Shown here in pieces: positions 30,797 through 40,352 of a stretch of DNA of 64,000 nt. A program made the translations under genes and the position numbers. Numbering within the stretch: position 1 is the first letter of the stretch; each line of letters starts with the position of its first letter. Source of the DNA: Litoreibacter albidus (GTDB lineage Bacteria; Pseudomonadota; Alphaproteobacteria; Rhodobacterales; Rhodobacteraceae); assembly GCF_900107015.1 (NCBI RefSeq), contig NZ_FNOI01000003.1, positions 1-64,000 on the forward strand. Reading direction: 5' to 3'. Under the pieces are notes generated by a model. The model was not told where the DNA came from and did not search any database. It saw nothing but the letters and a program-made list of their open reading frames with translations.

Positions 30797-30833
30797 GGAC
30801 CACCGCGCGGGAGCACCGTTCGGTGGTCCTTTA
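30797..30833 (+). terminator. Terminator after guaA
   Basis: A perfect 9-bp stem, GGACCACCG / CGGTGGTCC, around a 15-base loop is followed by TTTACGTTTTG. It lies about 30 bp after the guaA stop. Confidence 0.75.
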
Positions 30834-30898
30834 CGTTTTGACAAAGCTGCGTGCGCATGACACCCCTTGGCCATTCCCTAAGGTAAAGCATTTCTCCC

Positions 30899-31789
30899 AT
30901 GACCACTCTCACCCCCTCGTCAAACATGCCGCTCGCGGCCTTGTGGATGGTTGGCGCCATCTTGTCGTTCTCTGCGATGGCGGTCGCGGGGCGCATGGTG
31001 TCGGTGGAGTTGGACACGTTCGAGCTGATGACCTACCGCTCTATCATCTCTATCGCGTTGGTTTTGGTCATCGGCGGGGCGGCTGGCACGTTGGGCCAGA
31101 TCAGCACGCGCAACTTCGGGCTGCATGTCGTGCGCAACCTGTCGCATTTCACCGGACAAAACCTGTGGTTCGCCGCGATCACCATGATCCCCTTGGCGCA
31201 GGTGGTGGCGCTGGAATTCTCCTCTCCGATTTGGGTCGCCTTGCTGGCCCCGTTCTTTTTGTCGGAGCGCCTGACGCCGCTGCGCATCTTTGTGGCAATT
31301 GTGGGCTTTGTGGGCATCTTGATCGTGGCCCGCCCCGATTTTGCAAACTTCGAGATCGGATCGGCCTTCGCGGCGGGTTCGGCACTTGGATTCGCGGGGT
31401 CCGCCATCGCCACCAAGCGGCTGACGCGACATCATTCCATCACCTGCATCCTGTTCTGGCTGGCCCTTATGCAGGCTGTTTTCGGGATCGTGACGGCGGG
31501 TTGGGACGGCGATGTCGCTTGGCCGTCGCTACAGGTGCTGCCGTGGGTTGTGATGGTGTCCATCACCGGCCTTGGCGCGCATTTCTGCCTGACCACCGCG
31601 CTGAGCCACGGCCCCGCCGTGATCGTAATGCCTATGGATTTCATGCGCTTGCCGCTGGTGGCGATTCTGGGTGTGGCGATTTTCAGCGAGGCGGTTGACC
31701 TGTGGGTCTTCATAGGGGCTGCGGTCATTTTCGGGGCCAACTACCTGAACATCGCCGCCGAATCCCGCCGCAACCGCGCCATGGCCTAG
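30899..31789 (+). CDS. EamA/DMT-family transporter
   Basis: The 296-residue membrane protein has ten predicted segments in two EamA repeats (first repeat to about residue 140, second from about 155). Family motifs include YRSIISI, a PLAQVVALEFSSPIWVALL helix and PVDFMRLP-like PMDFMRLP in the second half. Members export metabolites or amino acids. The substrate is unknown. The gene stands alone after the guaA terminator. Confidence 0.85.
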   Translation: MTTLTPSSNMPLAALWMVGAILSFSAMAVAGRMVSVELDTFELMTYRSIISIALVLVIGGAAGTLGQISTRNFGLHVVRNLSHFTGQNLWFAAITMIPLAQVVALEFSSPIWVALLAPFFLSERLTPLRIFVAIVGFVGILIVARPDFANFEIGSAFAAGSALGFAGSAIATKRLTRHHSITCILFWLALMQAVFGIVTAGWDGDVAWPSLQVLPWVVMVSITGLGAHFCLTTALSHGPAVIVMPMDFMRLPLVAILGVAIFSEAVDLWVFIGAAVIFGANYLNIAAESRRNRAMA

Positions 31790-31851
31790 CCCTATGTGCG
31801 CTTTTCGCCACGACTTGCGGGCTAAGTCGAAAAATTCAACACCAATTCAGC

Positions 31852-31868
31852 TGTGACGCTGGGTCACA
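31852..31868 (+). promoter_or_regulatory. Inverted repeat upstream of the FadL-type gene
   Basis: TGTGAC-GCTGG-GTCACA is a perfect 6-bp inverted repeat ending 69 bp before the ATG. It resembles a CRP/FNR-type half-site pair, but TGTGA/TCACA are separated by seven bases rather than six. It may be an operator; the regulator is unknown. Confidence 0.35.
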
Positions 31869-31937
31869 AATTGACGCAGGCGGAAACTCGCCCCTAGGGT
31901 GGGTTAAGCAGCATTCAAGTGTTTCGGGGAGGAAACC

Positions 31938-33035
31938 ATGAACAAACTTCTTAGCGCCACAGCTACACTCGCAGCCAGCACGTCACTTGCCTCCGCAGGC
32001 GGGATCGACCGTTCGGGTCAAAGCATCGCGCCAATTTTTGAGACCGGTAACTACGCTGAGTTATCCTTCGGAAGCGTGTCGCCTACCGTTTCTGGGACTG
32101 CGACAGTGCCATTCGGCAGCGGCTCGTCCGGCAATATGTCCGGTGACTACAGCTTGGTCGGTTTGGCATATAAATATCAATTCAACGATAAGCTGTCGTT
32201 TACACTTATCTATGATGAGCCGTTCGGCGCGGATGTGAACTATCCGGCAGCGACGACATATTTCGCGCGCGGTGCGACAGCCACACTGGAATCGCAGGCG
32301 ATTACAGGCCTTTTGCGCTACAAGATCGATGAGAACTGGTCTGTTCACGGTGGTCTGCGTTACCAGTCCTTGGAGGCCATCGCGTCCATTCCATTTGCTG
32401 CAAACTATACAGCGCAAGCGACTAAAGATTACGGTGTCGGCTATGTTGTAGGTGCGGCGTACGAACGCCCCGATATCGCCTTGCGTGTCGCTCTCACCTA
32501 CTCGTCCGAAATCGCGCACTCCTTAAGCACCGTTGAAACCGGCCCCGCTGCGGTTACATCCCCCACCAATGTGGAGACACCGCAGTCTGTTAACTTGGAC
32601 TTCCAGACAGGTATCGCGCCTGACACCCTGCTGTTTGGCTCGGTGCGTTGGGTTGACTGGAGCGATTTTGACATCTCCCCAACCGCTTACGGCTTCTTGC
32701 CCGGCAACCCGTCCCTCGTTTCTTACCGTGATGACACGATCACCTATAACATCGGTATCGGTCGTCGCTTTAACGAGAACTGGTCCGGTGCGGTATCCCT
32801 CGGGTATGAAAAATCCAATGGTGGCTTCTCCTCCAACCTCGGCCCGACAGATGGCAATATCAGCATTGGCCTAGGCGGCAGCTACACCAACGGCGGCGTG
32901 AAGGTCTCCGGCGGCGTGCGTTACATCAAGATTGGCAACGCACAGACGACTCTTGGGACATCCGGCGCAACGGCGTCGAACTTCACCGACAACAAAGCCA
33001 TCGCTGTCGGCCTGAAAATTGGCTACAGCTACTAA
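31938..33035 (+). CDS. Outer membrane transport protein, FadL/OmpP1/TodX family
   Basis: The 365-residue protein has GGGGAGGAAACC before the ATG, a signal peptide ending near ASAGG, and beta-strand-rich alternating sequence typical of a 14-strand barrel ending in an aromatic residue (GYSY). It would carry long-chain fatty acids or other hydrophobic compounds across the outer membrane. It is shorter than E. coli FadL. Codon use is slightly more A+T-rich than in its neighbours. Confidence 0.85.
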   Translation: MNKLLSATATLAASTSLASAGGIDRSGQSIAPIFETGNYAELSFGSVSPTVSGTATVPFGSGSSGNMSGDYSLVGLAYKYQFNDKLSFTLIYDEPFGADVNYPAATTYFARGATATLESQAITGLLRYKIDENWSVHGGLRYQSLEAIASIPFAANYTAQATKDYGVGYVVGAAYERPDIALRVALTYSSEIAHSLSTVETGPAAVTSPTNVETPQSVNLDFQTGIAPDTLLFGSVRWVDWSDFDISPTAYGFLPGNPSLVSYRDDTITYNIGIGRRFNENWSGAVSLGYEKSNGGFSSNLGPTDGNISIGLGGSYTNGGVKVSGGVRYIKIGNAQTTLGTSGATASNFTDNKAIAVGLKIGYSY

Positions 33036-33060
33036 ACTCTCGCAATTCTAACGCGAAGGG

Positions 33061-33091
33061 GCGTCCGGTCAGATTGATCGGGCGCTTTTTT
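33061..33091 (+). terminator. Terminator after the FadL-type gene
   Basis: GCGTCCG / CGGGCGC (one G-U pair in RNA) with an 11-base loop is followed by TTTTTT. It lies 26 bp after the stop. Confidence 0.8.
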
Positions 33092-33148
33092 CATGGATAG
33101 CGCAGTTTACGGGTCGCCTTGGGGCGGGTAGCTCTGCTTGATGGTGCC

Positions 33149-34060
33149 ATGAACGCTCAGAAAACCATGACCACCCGCGCGTGGGCCGAGATGGCGCTGT
33201 TGTCCTTGATCTGGGGCGGCTCTTTCCTGTCGATCCGCCTTGCCTTGGACGAAGTGCCCGTGATCACCGCCGTGGCGCACCGTGTGTTTTGGGCCACCTT
33301 GGTGCTGTGGGGCTACATCGCGCTCAGCAGATTGCCCGTGCCGCGCGACCCGAAAATCTGGGGCGCGTTCTTGCTGATGGGGGTGTTGAACAACGTCATC
33401 CCCTTCTCGCTGATGGCGTGGGGGCAGCTATATATCGAGACGGGGCTGACCTCCATCTTGAACGCGGCGACGGCGGTGTTTGGCGTGGTGGTGGCGTCCT
33501 TGCTGTTCGCGGATGAACGGTTGACGCTGAACCGCGCGGTCGGCGTTTTGCTGGGCTTCTTCGGGGTCGCAACGGCGATCGGGCTGGAAAACCTGCTGCA
33601 ATTCGACATTCGCTCCACCGCGCAACTGGCTGTTTTGGCGGGAACTTTATCCTATGCCTTCGCCGGTGCGTGGGCGCGAAAACGGCTACACGGGCTGTCG
33701 CCGCAAGTGGCGTCAGCGGGGATGTTGACCGCGTCCACGCTGGTCATGGTGCCTATGGCCTTCATGGTGGACGGGGCGCCTGATCTGCACCTCAGTGTGA
33801 CGGCTTGGGGGGCAATCGGCTATTACGCGGTCATCGCCACGGCGTTCGCTTATCTGCTTTACTACCGCATTCTGGGCATGGCGGGCAGCGGCAATCTGAT
33901 GCTGTGCACCTTGCTGGTCGCGCCTGTCGCCATCGTGCTGGGCGCCTTGGTTTTGGGGGAGGCACTGGCACCACGGGCCTACCTTGGCTTTGCGCTGTTG
34001 GCCGCGGGGTTGCTGGTGTTGGATGGCCGCATCCTTGGTTTTTTGCGCAAACGCCCCTAG
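33149..34060 (+). CDS. EamA/DMT-family transporter
   Basis: About 303 residues from the ATG at 33149; 33119 and 33167 are alternatives with no clear ribosome binding site to decide. Ten membrane segments lie in two repeats, with WGGSFLSIRLAL in the first helix and ILNAATAVFGVVVASL after the fourth, typical of YdcZ/RhaT-like EamA exporters. It is a second, distinct member beside the gene at 30899. The substrate is unknown. Confidence 0.82.
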   Translation: MNAQKTMTTRAWAEMALLSLIWGGSFLSIRLALDEVPVITAVAHRVFWATLVLWGYIALSRLPVPRDPKIWGAFLLMGVLNNVIPFSLMAWGQLYIETGLTSILNAATAVFGVVVASLLFADERLTLNRAVGVLLGFFGVATAIGLENLLQFDIRSTAQLAVLAGTLSYAFAGAWARKRLHGLSPQVASAGMLTASTLVMVPMAFMVDGAPDLHLSVTAWGAIGYYAVIATAFAYLLYYRILGMAGSGNLMLCTLLVAPVAIVLGALVLGEALAPRAYLGFALLAAGLLVLDGRILGFLRKRP

Positions 34061-34113
34061 CAAGCGCGCCCTTGCCCCGCTACCTATTTGCGCGGGGATA
34101 AGGAGCGATTTGG

Positions 34114-34977
34114 ATGATCTATAATTCGGGGCAAGACTGGCTGCAGGCCGAGGGCAAAAAGGTGCTGTTCTTCGGCATGTCCGGCTTGGGAAAAACGCAT
34201 ATTTCCAACATGTTGCGCGCCACTGGTGACTGGTTTCACTACAGCGCCGATTACCGTATCGGCACGCGCTACATGGGCGAATACATCACCGACAACTTCA
34301 AGCGCCGCGCCATGCAAGACCCGTTTCTGGCGGAGCTTTTGCGATCCGACAGCATTTATATCGCGTCGAACCTAACGTTCGAGGACCTGTCGCCCCTGTC
34401 GACCTATCTGGGCAAACCGGGCGATCCGACGCTGGGCGGCCTTAGCTTTGCCGAATATCAAACGCGCCAAGCCCAGCATCACCGCGCCGAAGTGGCGGCA
34501 CTTTATGACACGGCGCATTTCATCAAACGCGCCGAGGATTTGTATGGCTATAGCAACTTTGTGTGCGACAGCGGCGGCTCCACCTGTGAGGTTGTGGACC
34601 CGTTCAATCCGGACGACCCGCTGCTGAACGAGTTGGCCAAGAACCATTTGATGGTGTGGATCGAGGGTTCCGCCGATCATGAGGCCGAGTTGGTGCGCCG
34701 CTTTAAGTCCGCGCCGAAACCGATGTGCTACCGACCGGAGTTTCTAAAGGAGCTGTGGGCGGAGTATCTGGACACCCACAATTGTACCGAGGGCGACGTG
34801 GACCCGAACGCCTTCATGACCTTCACCTATGCGCGCGCCATTTCGCAGCGCGAGCCGCGTTACCGTGCGATGGCGGATAACTTCGGCATCAAGGTGTCGC
34901 ATGTGGACTTGGGCAAGGTGACGACGCCCGAAGGTCTCGACGAGTTGATCGCCGCCACCCTTGGCAACAAGGGGTGA
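34114..34977 (+). CDS. P-loop NTPase/kinase-like protein of unknown function
   Basis: The 287-residue protein has AGGAG before the ATG. The N-terminus has a Walker A-like loop GMSGLGKTH at about 21-29 and a following YSADYRIGTRYM segment reminiscent of small-molecule kinases. A long insert has QTRQAQHHRAEV, and a CDSGGSTCEVVDPF motif lies mid-protein. No membrane segment is visible. It ends 41 bp before metA on the same strand and may be co-transcribed. I cannot name the substrate. Confidence 0.7.
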   Translation: MIYNSGQDWLQAEGKKVLFFGMSGLGKTHISNMLRATGDWFHYSADYRIGTRYMGEYITDNFKRRAMQDPFLAELLRSDSIYIASNLTFEDLSPLSTYLGKPGDPTLGGLSFAEYQTRQAQHHRAEVAALYDTAHFIKRAEDLYGYSNFVCDSGGSTCEVVDPFNPDDPLLNELAKNHLMVWIEGSADHEAELVRRFKSAPKPMCYRPEFLKELWAEYLDTHNCTEGDVDPNAFMTFTYARAISQREPRYRAMADNFGIKVSHVDLGKVTTPEGLDELIAATLGNKG

Positions 34978-35018
34978 GCGCCCTAGGTATCAAAGCCTCA
35001 AGCTAACGGACATTTTCT

Positions 35019-35939
35019 ATGCCTATCAAACTGCCCTCCTCTGCCCTGCCCGCCTACGACGTGCTGTCGCGCGAGGGCGTAAGCGTGATGAGCGAGGATC
35101 AGGCGGCGGTTCAGGACATCCGGCCGCTACGCATCGCGTTGCTGAACCTGATGCCAAAGAAAATCCAGACAGAGAACCAGTTTGCCCGTTTGATCGGGGC
35201 CACGCCCTTGCAGATCGAACTGTCGCTGATCCGCATGTCGGAGCACCAGACCAAGACCACCGCAGCCGAGCATATGGAAGAGTTCTACCGCCCCTTCCAA
35301 GAGGTCAAACACGAGAAGTTTGACGGGCTGATCATCACCGGCGCCCCGATTGAGCATCTGCCGTTTGACGAGGTGACCTATTGGGACGAGCTGCGCGAGG
35401 TCATGGACTGGACGCAAACCAATGTGCATTCCACCTTTGGCGTGTGCTGGGGCGGCATGGCGATGATTAACTACTTCCACGGCGTGAAAAAGCACATCCT
35501 GGACACCAAACTGTTCGGCTGCTTCAGGCACAGCAATCTGGACGCGGCGTCGCCTTATTTGCGTGGGTTTTCGGACGATTGCGTGATCCCCGTGTCGCGC
35601 TGGACCGAGATGCGCCAAGACGAGATTGATGCCGCAGATGGCCTGAAAACCCTTTTGGGCAGCCAAGTTAGCGGGCCGTGCCTTGTGGAAGACCCCGATC
35701 ACCGCGCGCTCTATATTTTCAACCACTTCGAGTATGACAGTGGCACGTTGAAGGACGAATACGACCGCGACGTCGAGGCCGGCGTGGCGATTGATGTGCC
35801 CGCAAATTACTACCCGAACGACGACCCGACCCAAAAGCCGATGAACCGCTGGCGCAGCCACGCACATCTGCTTTACGGCAACTGGATCAACCAAATTTAT
35901 CAGACGACGCCCTTCGATCTGGACAGAATAGGTGCTTAA
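35019..35939 (+). CDS. metA: Homoserine O-acyltransferase, MetA family (likely acetyltransferase)
   Basis: The 306-residue protein belongs to the MetA family, with catalytic C143 in GVCWGG and the EHxxxP-type C-terminal half. The acyl-CoA specificity position, Gly111 in E. coli (succinyl), is glutamate here: E112 in TGAPIEHL, offset by one. In characterised homologues Glu at this site gives acetyl-CoA use, so O-acetylhomoserine is the likely product for methionine synthesis. The next gene starts inside its last codons. Confidence 0.92.
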   Translation: MPIKLPSSALPAYDVLSREGVSVMSEDQAAVQDIRPLRIALLNLMPKKIQTENQFARLIGATPLQIELSLIRMSEHQTKTTAAEHMEEFYRPFQEVKHEKFDGLIITGAPIEHLPFDEVTYWDELREVMDWTQTNVHSTFGVCWGGMAMINYFHGVKKHILDTKLFGCFRHSNLDAASPYLRGFSDDCVIPVSRWTEMRQDEIDAADGLKTLLGSQVSGPCLVEDPDHRALYIFNHFEYDSGTLKDEYDRDVEAGVAIDVPANYYPNDDPTQKPMNRWRSHAHLLYGNWINQIYQTTPFDLDRIGA

Positions 35940-36894
35940 GCTCGCGCTCTTTGGGGGGGCCATTCTGGCCTTGGCGGGCTGCGCCGCAGTGCTGGACAAA
36001 CGCATCCAGTCGCGTACGGAAGCCGCCATCGAAGACTTCCCGCCGGAAGGGCGCATTCTGGACGTCAACGGCACGCCTGTGCACGTTTACGTGGAGGGGC
36101 GCGGGCCGGATGTGATCTTGATCCACGGGGCTGGCGCAAACTGGAAAGACTTCACCTTCTCCATGATCCCGCAACTGAAGGGGGAATTTCGCCTCATTGC
36201 AATCGACCGCCCCGCCCATGGCTACACAGGCCGGATCAAGACCCGCGCGGGTGACGTGGAGACCGTGGCGGAGCAAGCCGACCTGATCCACGCCGCCGCC
36301 AAGATGGTGGGCGCCAAACGCCCGCTGGTCGTGGGGCAAAGCTACGGTGGCGCGGTTGCGCTGTCCTACGGGTTGCGGCACGGGGCGGATACGGCGGGTC
36401 TTTTGATCATCTCGGGTGTCTCGAACCCTTGGGACGGCAAGCTTGCGCGGTTCTACCGCGTCATGGGCAGCGCCTTCGGGCGCAATGTGCTGACGCCAAT
36501 TGCCTCCGCCTATACAGGCGAGCGCCGCGCCAATCAGGCGCTGGACGACATCTTTGCCCCCGACCCTGTTCCCGAGGGCTATCTGGAGCACGTCGGCATC
36601 GGGCTGGCTGTGCGCCCGTCGCAGGTCAATGTGAACATCGCGATGGTCAACGCGCTGCTGCCGCAGATCACCGAACAGTCGAAACGCTACGGCGAGTTAA
36701 AAATGCCGGTGGAAATCGTCCACGGGACGGCGGATCAGACGGTGGGCTATGAGATCCACGCGGTGCCACTGTCCAAGCAGGTGAAATCCGCGCGGCTGAC
36801 CACCTTGAACGGTATCGGCCACATGCCGCACCACAGCGCGCAGGCCCGCACGTTTGATGCCCTGCGCCGATTGGCAAAACGCGCTGGCCTGTGA
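35932..36894 (+). CDS. Alpha/beta hydrolase, predicted lipoprotein
   Basis: The 320-residue protein starts at a GTG overlapping the metA stop by eight bases. A lipobox LAGC at 14-17 predicts lipid attachment at C17. The hydrolase fold has HGAGAN as oxyanion loop, the nucleophile elbow GQSYGG near 135-140 and GIGHMPH with the catalytic His near the end. It is an esterase- or epoxide-hydrolase-like enzyme of unknown substrate, exported and anchored in the membrane. Confidence 0.82.
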   Translation: MLKLALFGGAILALAGCAAVLDKRIQSRTEAAIEDFPPEGRILDVNGTPVHVYVEGRGPDVILIHGAGANWKDFTFSMIPQLKGEFRLIAIDRPAHGYTGRIKTRAGDVETVAEQADLIHAAAKMVGAKRPLVVGQSYGGAVALSYGLRHGADTAGLLIISGVSNPWDGKLARFYRVMGSAFGRNVLTPIASAYTGERRANQALDDIFAPDPVPEGYLEHVGIGLAVRPSQVNVNIAMVNALLPQITEQSKRYGELKMPVEIVHGTADQTVGYEIHAVPLSKQVKSARLTTLNGIGHMPHHSAQARTFDALRRLAKRAGL

Positions 36895-36943
36895 GGGGCT
36901 TAGGCCCCATAGTGACCCCATAAAACAGACGAACGAGGCCATC

Positions 36944-37819
36944 ATGACCCTGCCCTTCGACGGTGCTATCTCCAAGTTCTATAAAGAAGAAATTCCTGAC
37001 AACGTGCGCGATGCCATCCGCAACGCGGGCAAGAACGACATTCTGGCGCAAAGCTATCCCTATGACACGCGCATGGATCGCGACGATTACGAAGACACAA
37101 TGGAGCGCCTGCAGATCGAGCTGATGAAGCTGCAAGCTTGGGTCAAGAAAGAAGGCAAGCGCGTTGCGATTGTGTTCGAGGGGCGCGATGCCTCCGGCAA
37201 GGGTGGCACGATCAAGCGCTTCCGCGAGAACATGAACCCGAGGGTCTGCAAAACGGTGGCGCTGTCCAAACCGACCGAGGAAGAGCGCGGCCAGTGGTAT
37301 TTCCAGCGCTACATCAAACACCTGCCAACGGCGGGCCAGATCACGCTGTTTGACCGCAGCTGGTACAATCGCGGCGTGGTGGAGGACGTGTTCGGCTTTT
37401 GCTCTGTCGGCGAGCGTCAGCACTTTTTCACCCAAGCCCCCGACTTCGAGAAGATGTTGGTGGATGACGGGGTTATCCTGATCAAGCTGTGGCTGAATGT
37501 AGGCCGGGCGGAGCAGTTGCGCCGGATGCTGGCGCGTGAAAGCGACAAGCTGAAACAGTGGAAATTGTCCTCCATCGACGTGGAGGGGCTGAGCAAATGG
37601 GACGCCTATTCGCGGGCCATCGAAGAGACGTTTGCCGCAACCGACACGCCGCAGGCCCGCTGGACGGTGATCCGCTCCGACGACAAGCGCCGCGCGCGGA
37701 TTTCTGCGCTGCGCAAGGTGCTGAACAGCATCCATTACGACAACAAGGACGATAGCGTGGCGATCCGGCCCGATGCCAAAATCTGCGGCGGCGTGGATAT
37801 GTGGTCGCCGAATGCCTAA
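36944..37819 (+). CDS. ppk2: Polyphosphate kinase 2 (single-domain)
   Basis: The protein has 291 residues from the ATG at 36944, which has GAGG upstream. It is a one-domain PPK2 with Walker A EGRDASGKGG at 79-88, the lid segment KPTEEERGQWYFQRY at 109-123 and Walker B FDRSWYNR at 136-143. It interconverts polyphosphate and nucleoside phosphates; the preferred direction and base cannot be read from this. The stop overlaps the start of the TetR gene by eight bases, so the two are coupled. Confidence 0.93.
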   Translation: MTLPFDGAISKFYKEEIPDNVRDAIRNAGKNDILAQSYPYDTRMDRDDYEDTMERLQIELMKLQAWVKKEGKRVAIVFEGRDASGKGGTIKRFRENMNPRVCKTVALSKPTEEERGQWYFQRYIKHLPTAGQITLFDRSWYNRGVVEDVFGFCSVGERQHFFTQAPDFEKMLVDDGVILIKLWLNVGRAEQLRRMLARESDKLKQWKLSSIDVEGLSKWDAYSRAIEETFAATDTPQARWTVIRSDDKRRARISALRKVLNSIHYDNKDDSVAIRPDAKICGGVDMWSPNA

Positions 37820-38429
37820 ACGCGGCTACCACCACGGCAACCTCAAGCAGGCGCTGATTGAAGCGACGTTAAAGCTGATTGAGGACAAGGGCCCAACGGG
37901 TTTCACCGTGGCGGAGGCTGCGAAACTAGCGGGCGTGACCCCTGCCGCCGTCTACCGGCACTTTGAGGGGCGCGAGGCGCTGATCGCGGAATGCGCCTTG
38001 CAGGGACACCGCATCTTTGGCGACCTGATGGAGCATGCCTATGCGGACGGACACCCCACCGCGCTCAAGGCGTTCGAGGCCACGGGCCGCGCCTACCTTG
38101 CCTTTGCCCGCAAGTTTCCGGGGCACTATATGGCGATGTTCGAGAGCGGCGTGAACCTGCAGGCGAACCCCGTTCTGGCCACCGCCGCTGACCGCTCCCG
38201 CGGGGTGCTGGAGCAAGCGGCGCTAAAGCTGTCGGAGCACATCCCAGAGGACAAGCGCCCCCCCGCCACGATGTTCTCCAGCCACATCTGGGCCATGTCA
38301 CACGGCGTTGTAGAGCTCTTCGCCCGCGGTACCCCCGGCTCCAAAGCGCCCTACCCGCCGGAGGATTTGCTGGAGGCCGGTATAGGGATTTACCTGCGGG
38401 GATTAGGATTGATCGAGCCTGATAGCTAA
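37812..38429 (+). CDS. TetR/AcrR-family regulator
   Basis: The protein has 205 residues from ATGCCTAA, which overlaps the ppk2 stop. The N-terminal helix-turn-helix has TVAEAAKLAGVTPAAVYRHF at about 33-52 followed by REALIAE. The C-terminal ligand domain ends in a VVELFARG segment of the WHG type. Its overlap with ppk2 suggests co-expression; its ligand and targets are unknown. Confidence 0.88.
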   Translation: MPKRGYHHGNLKQALIEATLKLIEDKGPTGFTVAEAAKLAGVTPAAVYRHFEGREALIAECALQGHRIFGDLMEHAYADGHPTALKAFEATGRAYLAFARKFPGHYMAMFESGVNLQANPVLATAADRSRGVLEQAALKLSEHIPEDKRPPATMFSSHIWAMSHGVVELFARGTPGSKAPYPPEDLLEAGIGIYLRGLGLIEPDS

Positions 38430-38530
38430 CTCAATTAGCCGAAGCTTGATCCACATGAAGAAAAAGGTCACCATAATTATAGCTGCTTCCTATTTGAGGT
38501 GTGCTGACAATAATTTCATGGAGACTTTTG

Positions 38531-39130
38531 ATGAACGAAGAACAATTGATAACCGCGGATTTGACCGAGGAAGAAACCAAACAACTGAATGCTAAGCTTG
38601 AAAAGGTCAAAGAGATTTCGAAAGAGATCGGCGCCAAGGTAACCGCCATGTCCTTTAAGGGGAAAATAAAGACTCTTCTTAAGAGCTTAACTGAAGTCTC
38701 TGGTATGCGTTATGCCTACGGCATCAACATCGACGCCATTCTCGCTGGAACCGCCGCCATGGAGACGCTTGCAAAAAAAGTTCATAAAATGACCATGAGC
38801 CAACTCGCGATGGTTTTCAAAATTGCATCGGATGCAATTGCAGCAGGAACTCAAGCTTTAATTATTCTGGATCGAGCTGAAAAGGAGATCTCGTTAACCG
38901 GAAATGACAGGCGCGCTAAGCTCATCCAAATTATGACTGCAAAATTTGCGATCAGAGACTTCATCCAAGCAGCAAGGAAGCTTCAAACTGCCGTGAAGAA
39001 TGAGCTTTCCGCCAACCGAAACGGCAAAACCATAAAAGACCTCCCCCAGCTTCCAAAGGACTTAGAGGACATCATTTCATCGGGAACTGCGGGTCCAATT
39101 CGCGACATTCTTGACGAAAAAGAAATCTAG
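38531..39130 (+). CDS. A+T-rich orphan, helical protein of unknown function
   Basis: The protein has 199 residues from the ATG at 38531, which has GGAGAC upstream. The sequence is Lys/Glu/Ala/Ile-rich and almost wholly helical by appearance, with a basic-acidic coiled region at 10-35 and a long amphipathic or weakly hydrophobic stretch at about 65-120. No signal peptide, zinc motif or P-loop is seen. Base composition and codon use (AAA, ATT, TTA) are clearly more A+T-rich than in the genes on either side, suggesting recent acquisition. Neighbours are a TetR gene and the rplM-rpsI operon, so context gives no clue. Confidence 0.65.
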   Translation: MNEEQLITADLTEEETKQLNAKLEKVKEISKEIGAKVTAMSFKGKIKTLLKSLTEVSGMRYAYGINIDAILAGTAAMETLAKKVHKMTMSQLAMVFKIASDAIAAGTQALIILDRAEKEISLTGNDRRAKLIQIMTAKFAIRDFIQAARKLQTAVKNELSANRNGKTIKDLPQLPKDLEDIISSGTAGPIRDILDEKEI

Positions 39131-39190
39131 AATTCACGACGTCGACCTGCATGCGTATTCGTTAATCGCGCGCAAATGAAGTAGCAACAA

Positions 39191-39219
39191 AAAAGGCCAC
39201 CCGCGTCGGGTGGCCTTTT
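39191..39219. terminator. Bidirectional terminator between orphan gene and rpsI
   Basis: A perfect 13-bp stem, AAAAGGCCACCCG / CGGGTGGCCTTTT, has a three-base loop. T-runs on both strands let it end both the rightward orphan and the leftward rpsI transcripts. Confidence 0.9.
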
Positions 39220-39242
39220 CCAATTTCGCAAGGTCTCGAAGC

Positions 39243-39737
39243 TTAACGCTTGGAGAACTGGAAGCTCTTACGGGCTTTCGCTTTACCGTATTTCTTACGC
39301 TCAACAACGCGGCTGTCGCGGGTCAGGAAGCCGGCGGCTTTCAGGGCGCCACGCAGGGACGGATCGTAGAGTTGCAGCGCCTTGGAGATGCCGTGCTTAA
39401 CCGCACCAGCTTGACCAGACAGACCGCCACCTTTGACAGTTGCGTAGACGTCGAACTGATCTTCGGTGCCGGACACTGTGAAAGGCTGGCGCAGGATCAT
39501 TTGCAGCACAGGGCGTGCGAAATATGTGTTCTGCTCTTTGCCGTTCACAACAACCTTGCCGGAACCCGGCTTGATCCAAACGCGCGCAATCGCGTCTTTA
39601 CGTTTACCAGTTGCGTAGGAGCGGCCCAGATCGTCACGAACTGGCTCACGGGAGATAGCTTCTGCCACAGCTTCTGCTGGGGTGACGCCTTCTGCGACGG
39701 TGTTCAACTCGTCGAGGGATTTGATTTCGTCAGCCAT
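39243..39737 (-). CDS. rpsI: 30S ribosomal protein S9
   Basis: The 164-residue protein has the S9 core from about residue 40 ([15 protein letters not shown]), ending in the basic [14 protein letters not shown] tail that reaches the ribosomal P site. The N-terminal extension of about 35 acidic residues is usual in alphaproteobacteria. The gene follows rplM by 2 bp. Confidence 0.98.
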   Translation of the reverse strand: MADEIKSLDELNTVAEGVTPAEAVAEAISREPVRDDLGRSYATGKRKDAIARVWIKPGSGKVVVNGKEQNTYFARPVLQMILRQPFTVSGTEDQFDVYATVKGGGLSGQAGAVKHGISKALQLYDPSLRGALKAAGFLTRDSRVVERKKYGKAKARKSFQFSKR

Positions 39738-39739
39738 TC

Positions 39740-40201
39740 TTATGCGCTCCGCGTGTTTTTCTTGTTCATGGCTTTGACGTCCAGAACTTCAGGGGATTGA
39801 GCTTCGTGCGGGTGATCAGCCGATGCGTATACACGCAGGTTGGTCATTTGCTGACGCGACAGTGGACCGCCTGGAAGCATGCGCTTAACAGCTTGGGTCA
39901 GAACGCGCTCTGGGTACTTGCCCTCGAGGATCTCAGCGTTCGTACGGGACTTGATGCCGCCCGGGTGGCCAGTGTGCCAGTAGTTTGGCTTCTCACGCTT
40001 GTTACCAGTCAACTGGATTTTGTCAGCGTTGATGATGATCACGTTGTCGCCCATGTCCATGTGTGGAGTGAAGGACGGCTTGTGCTTGCCACGCAGGCGC
40101 ATGGCAACGATGGACGCGAGACGGCCCAGAACAACGCCTTCGGCGTCGATCAGGATCCATTTCTTGTCGATATCGCTAGGGGTAGCGGTAAAGGTTTTCA
40201 T
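39740..40201 (-). CDS. rplM: 50S ribosomal protein L13
   Basis: The 153-residue L13 protein starts [20 protein letters not shown] and carries [20 protein letters not shown], typical of the family. It forms the conserved rplM-rpsI operon with S9. Its promoter should lie in the A+T-rich 150 bp upstream, up to 40352. Confidence 0.98.
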   Translation of the reverse strand: MKTFTATPSDIDKKWILIDAEGVVLGRLASIVAMRLRGKHKPSFTPHMDMGDNVIIINADKIQLTGNKREKPNYWHTGHPGGIKSRTNAEILEGKYPERVLTQAVKRMLPGGPLSRQQMTNLRVYASADHPHEAQSPEVLDVKAMNKKNTRSA

Positions 40202-40352
40202 GGGTTTTCCTCAAGAATTACGGCCATGGGGCAAACGCCCCTTGGGATGGGCTGTTTCTAGTGGAATTGGGGGCACAGTCAACGGCAGTTTTCTCTAATT
40301 AAATTAGCAAAAACAGCATCTTATAAATAAGGTATCAGTTTACCCCATTAAT

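Noticed and set aside
34978-35018. SAM-II type riboswitch before metA
   Set aside because: AAGCTAACGG resembles the 3' part, but the 5' half and pseudoknot partner are not visible and the gap is only 41 bp.
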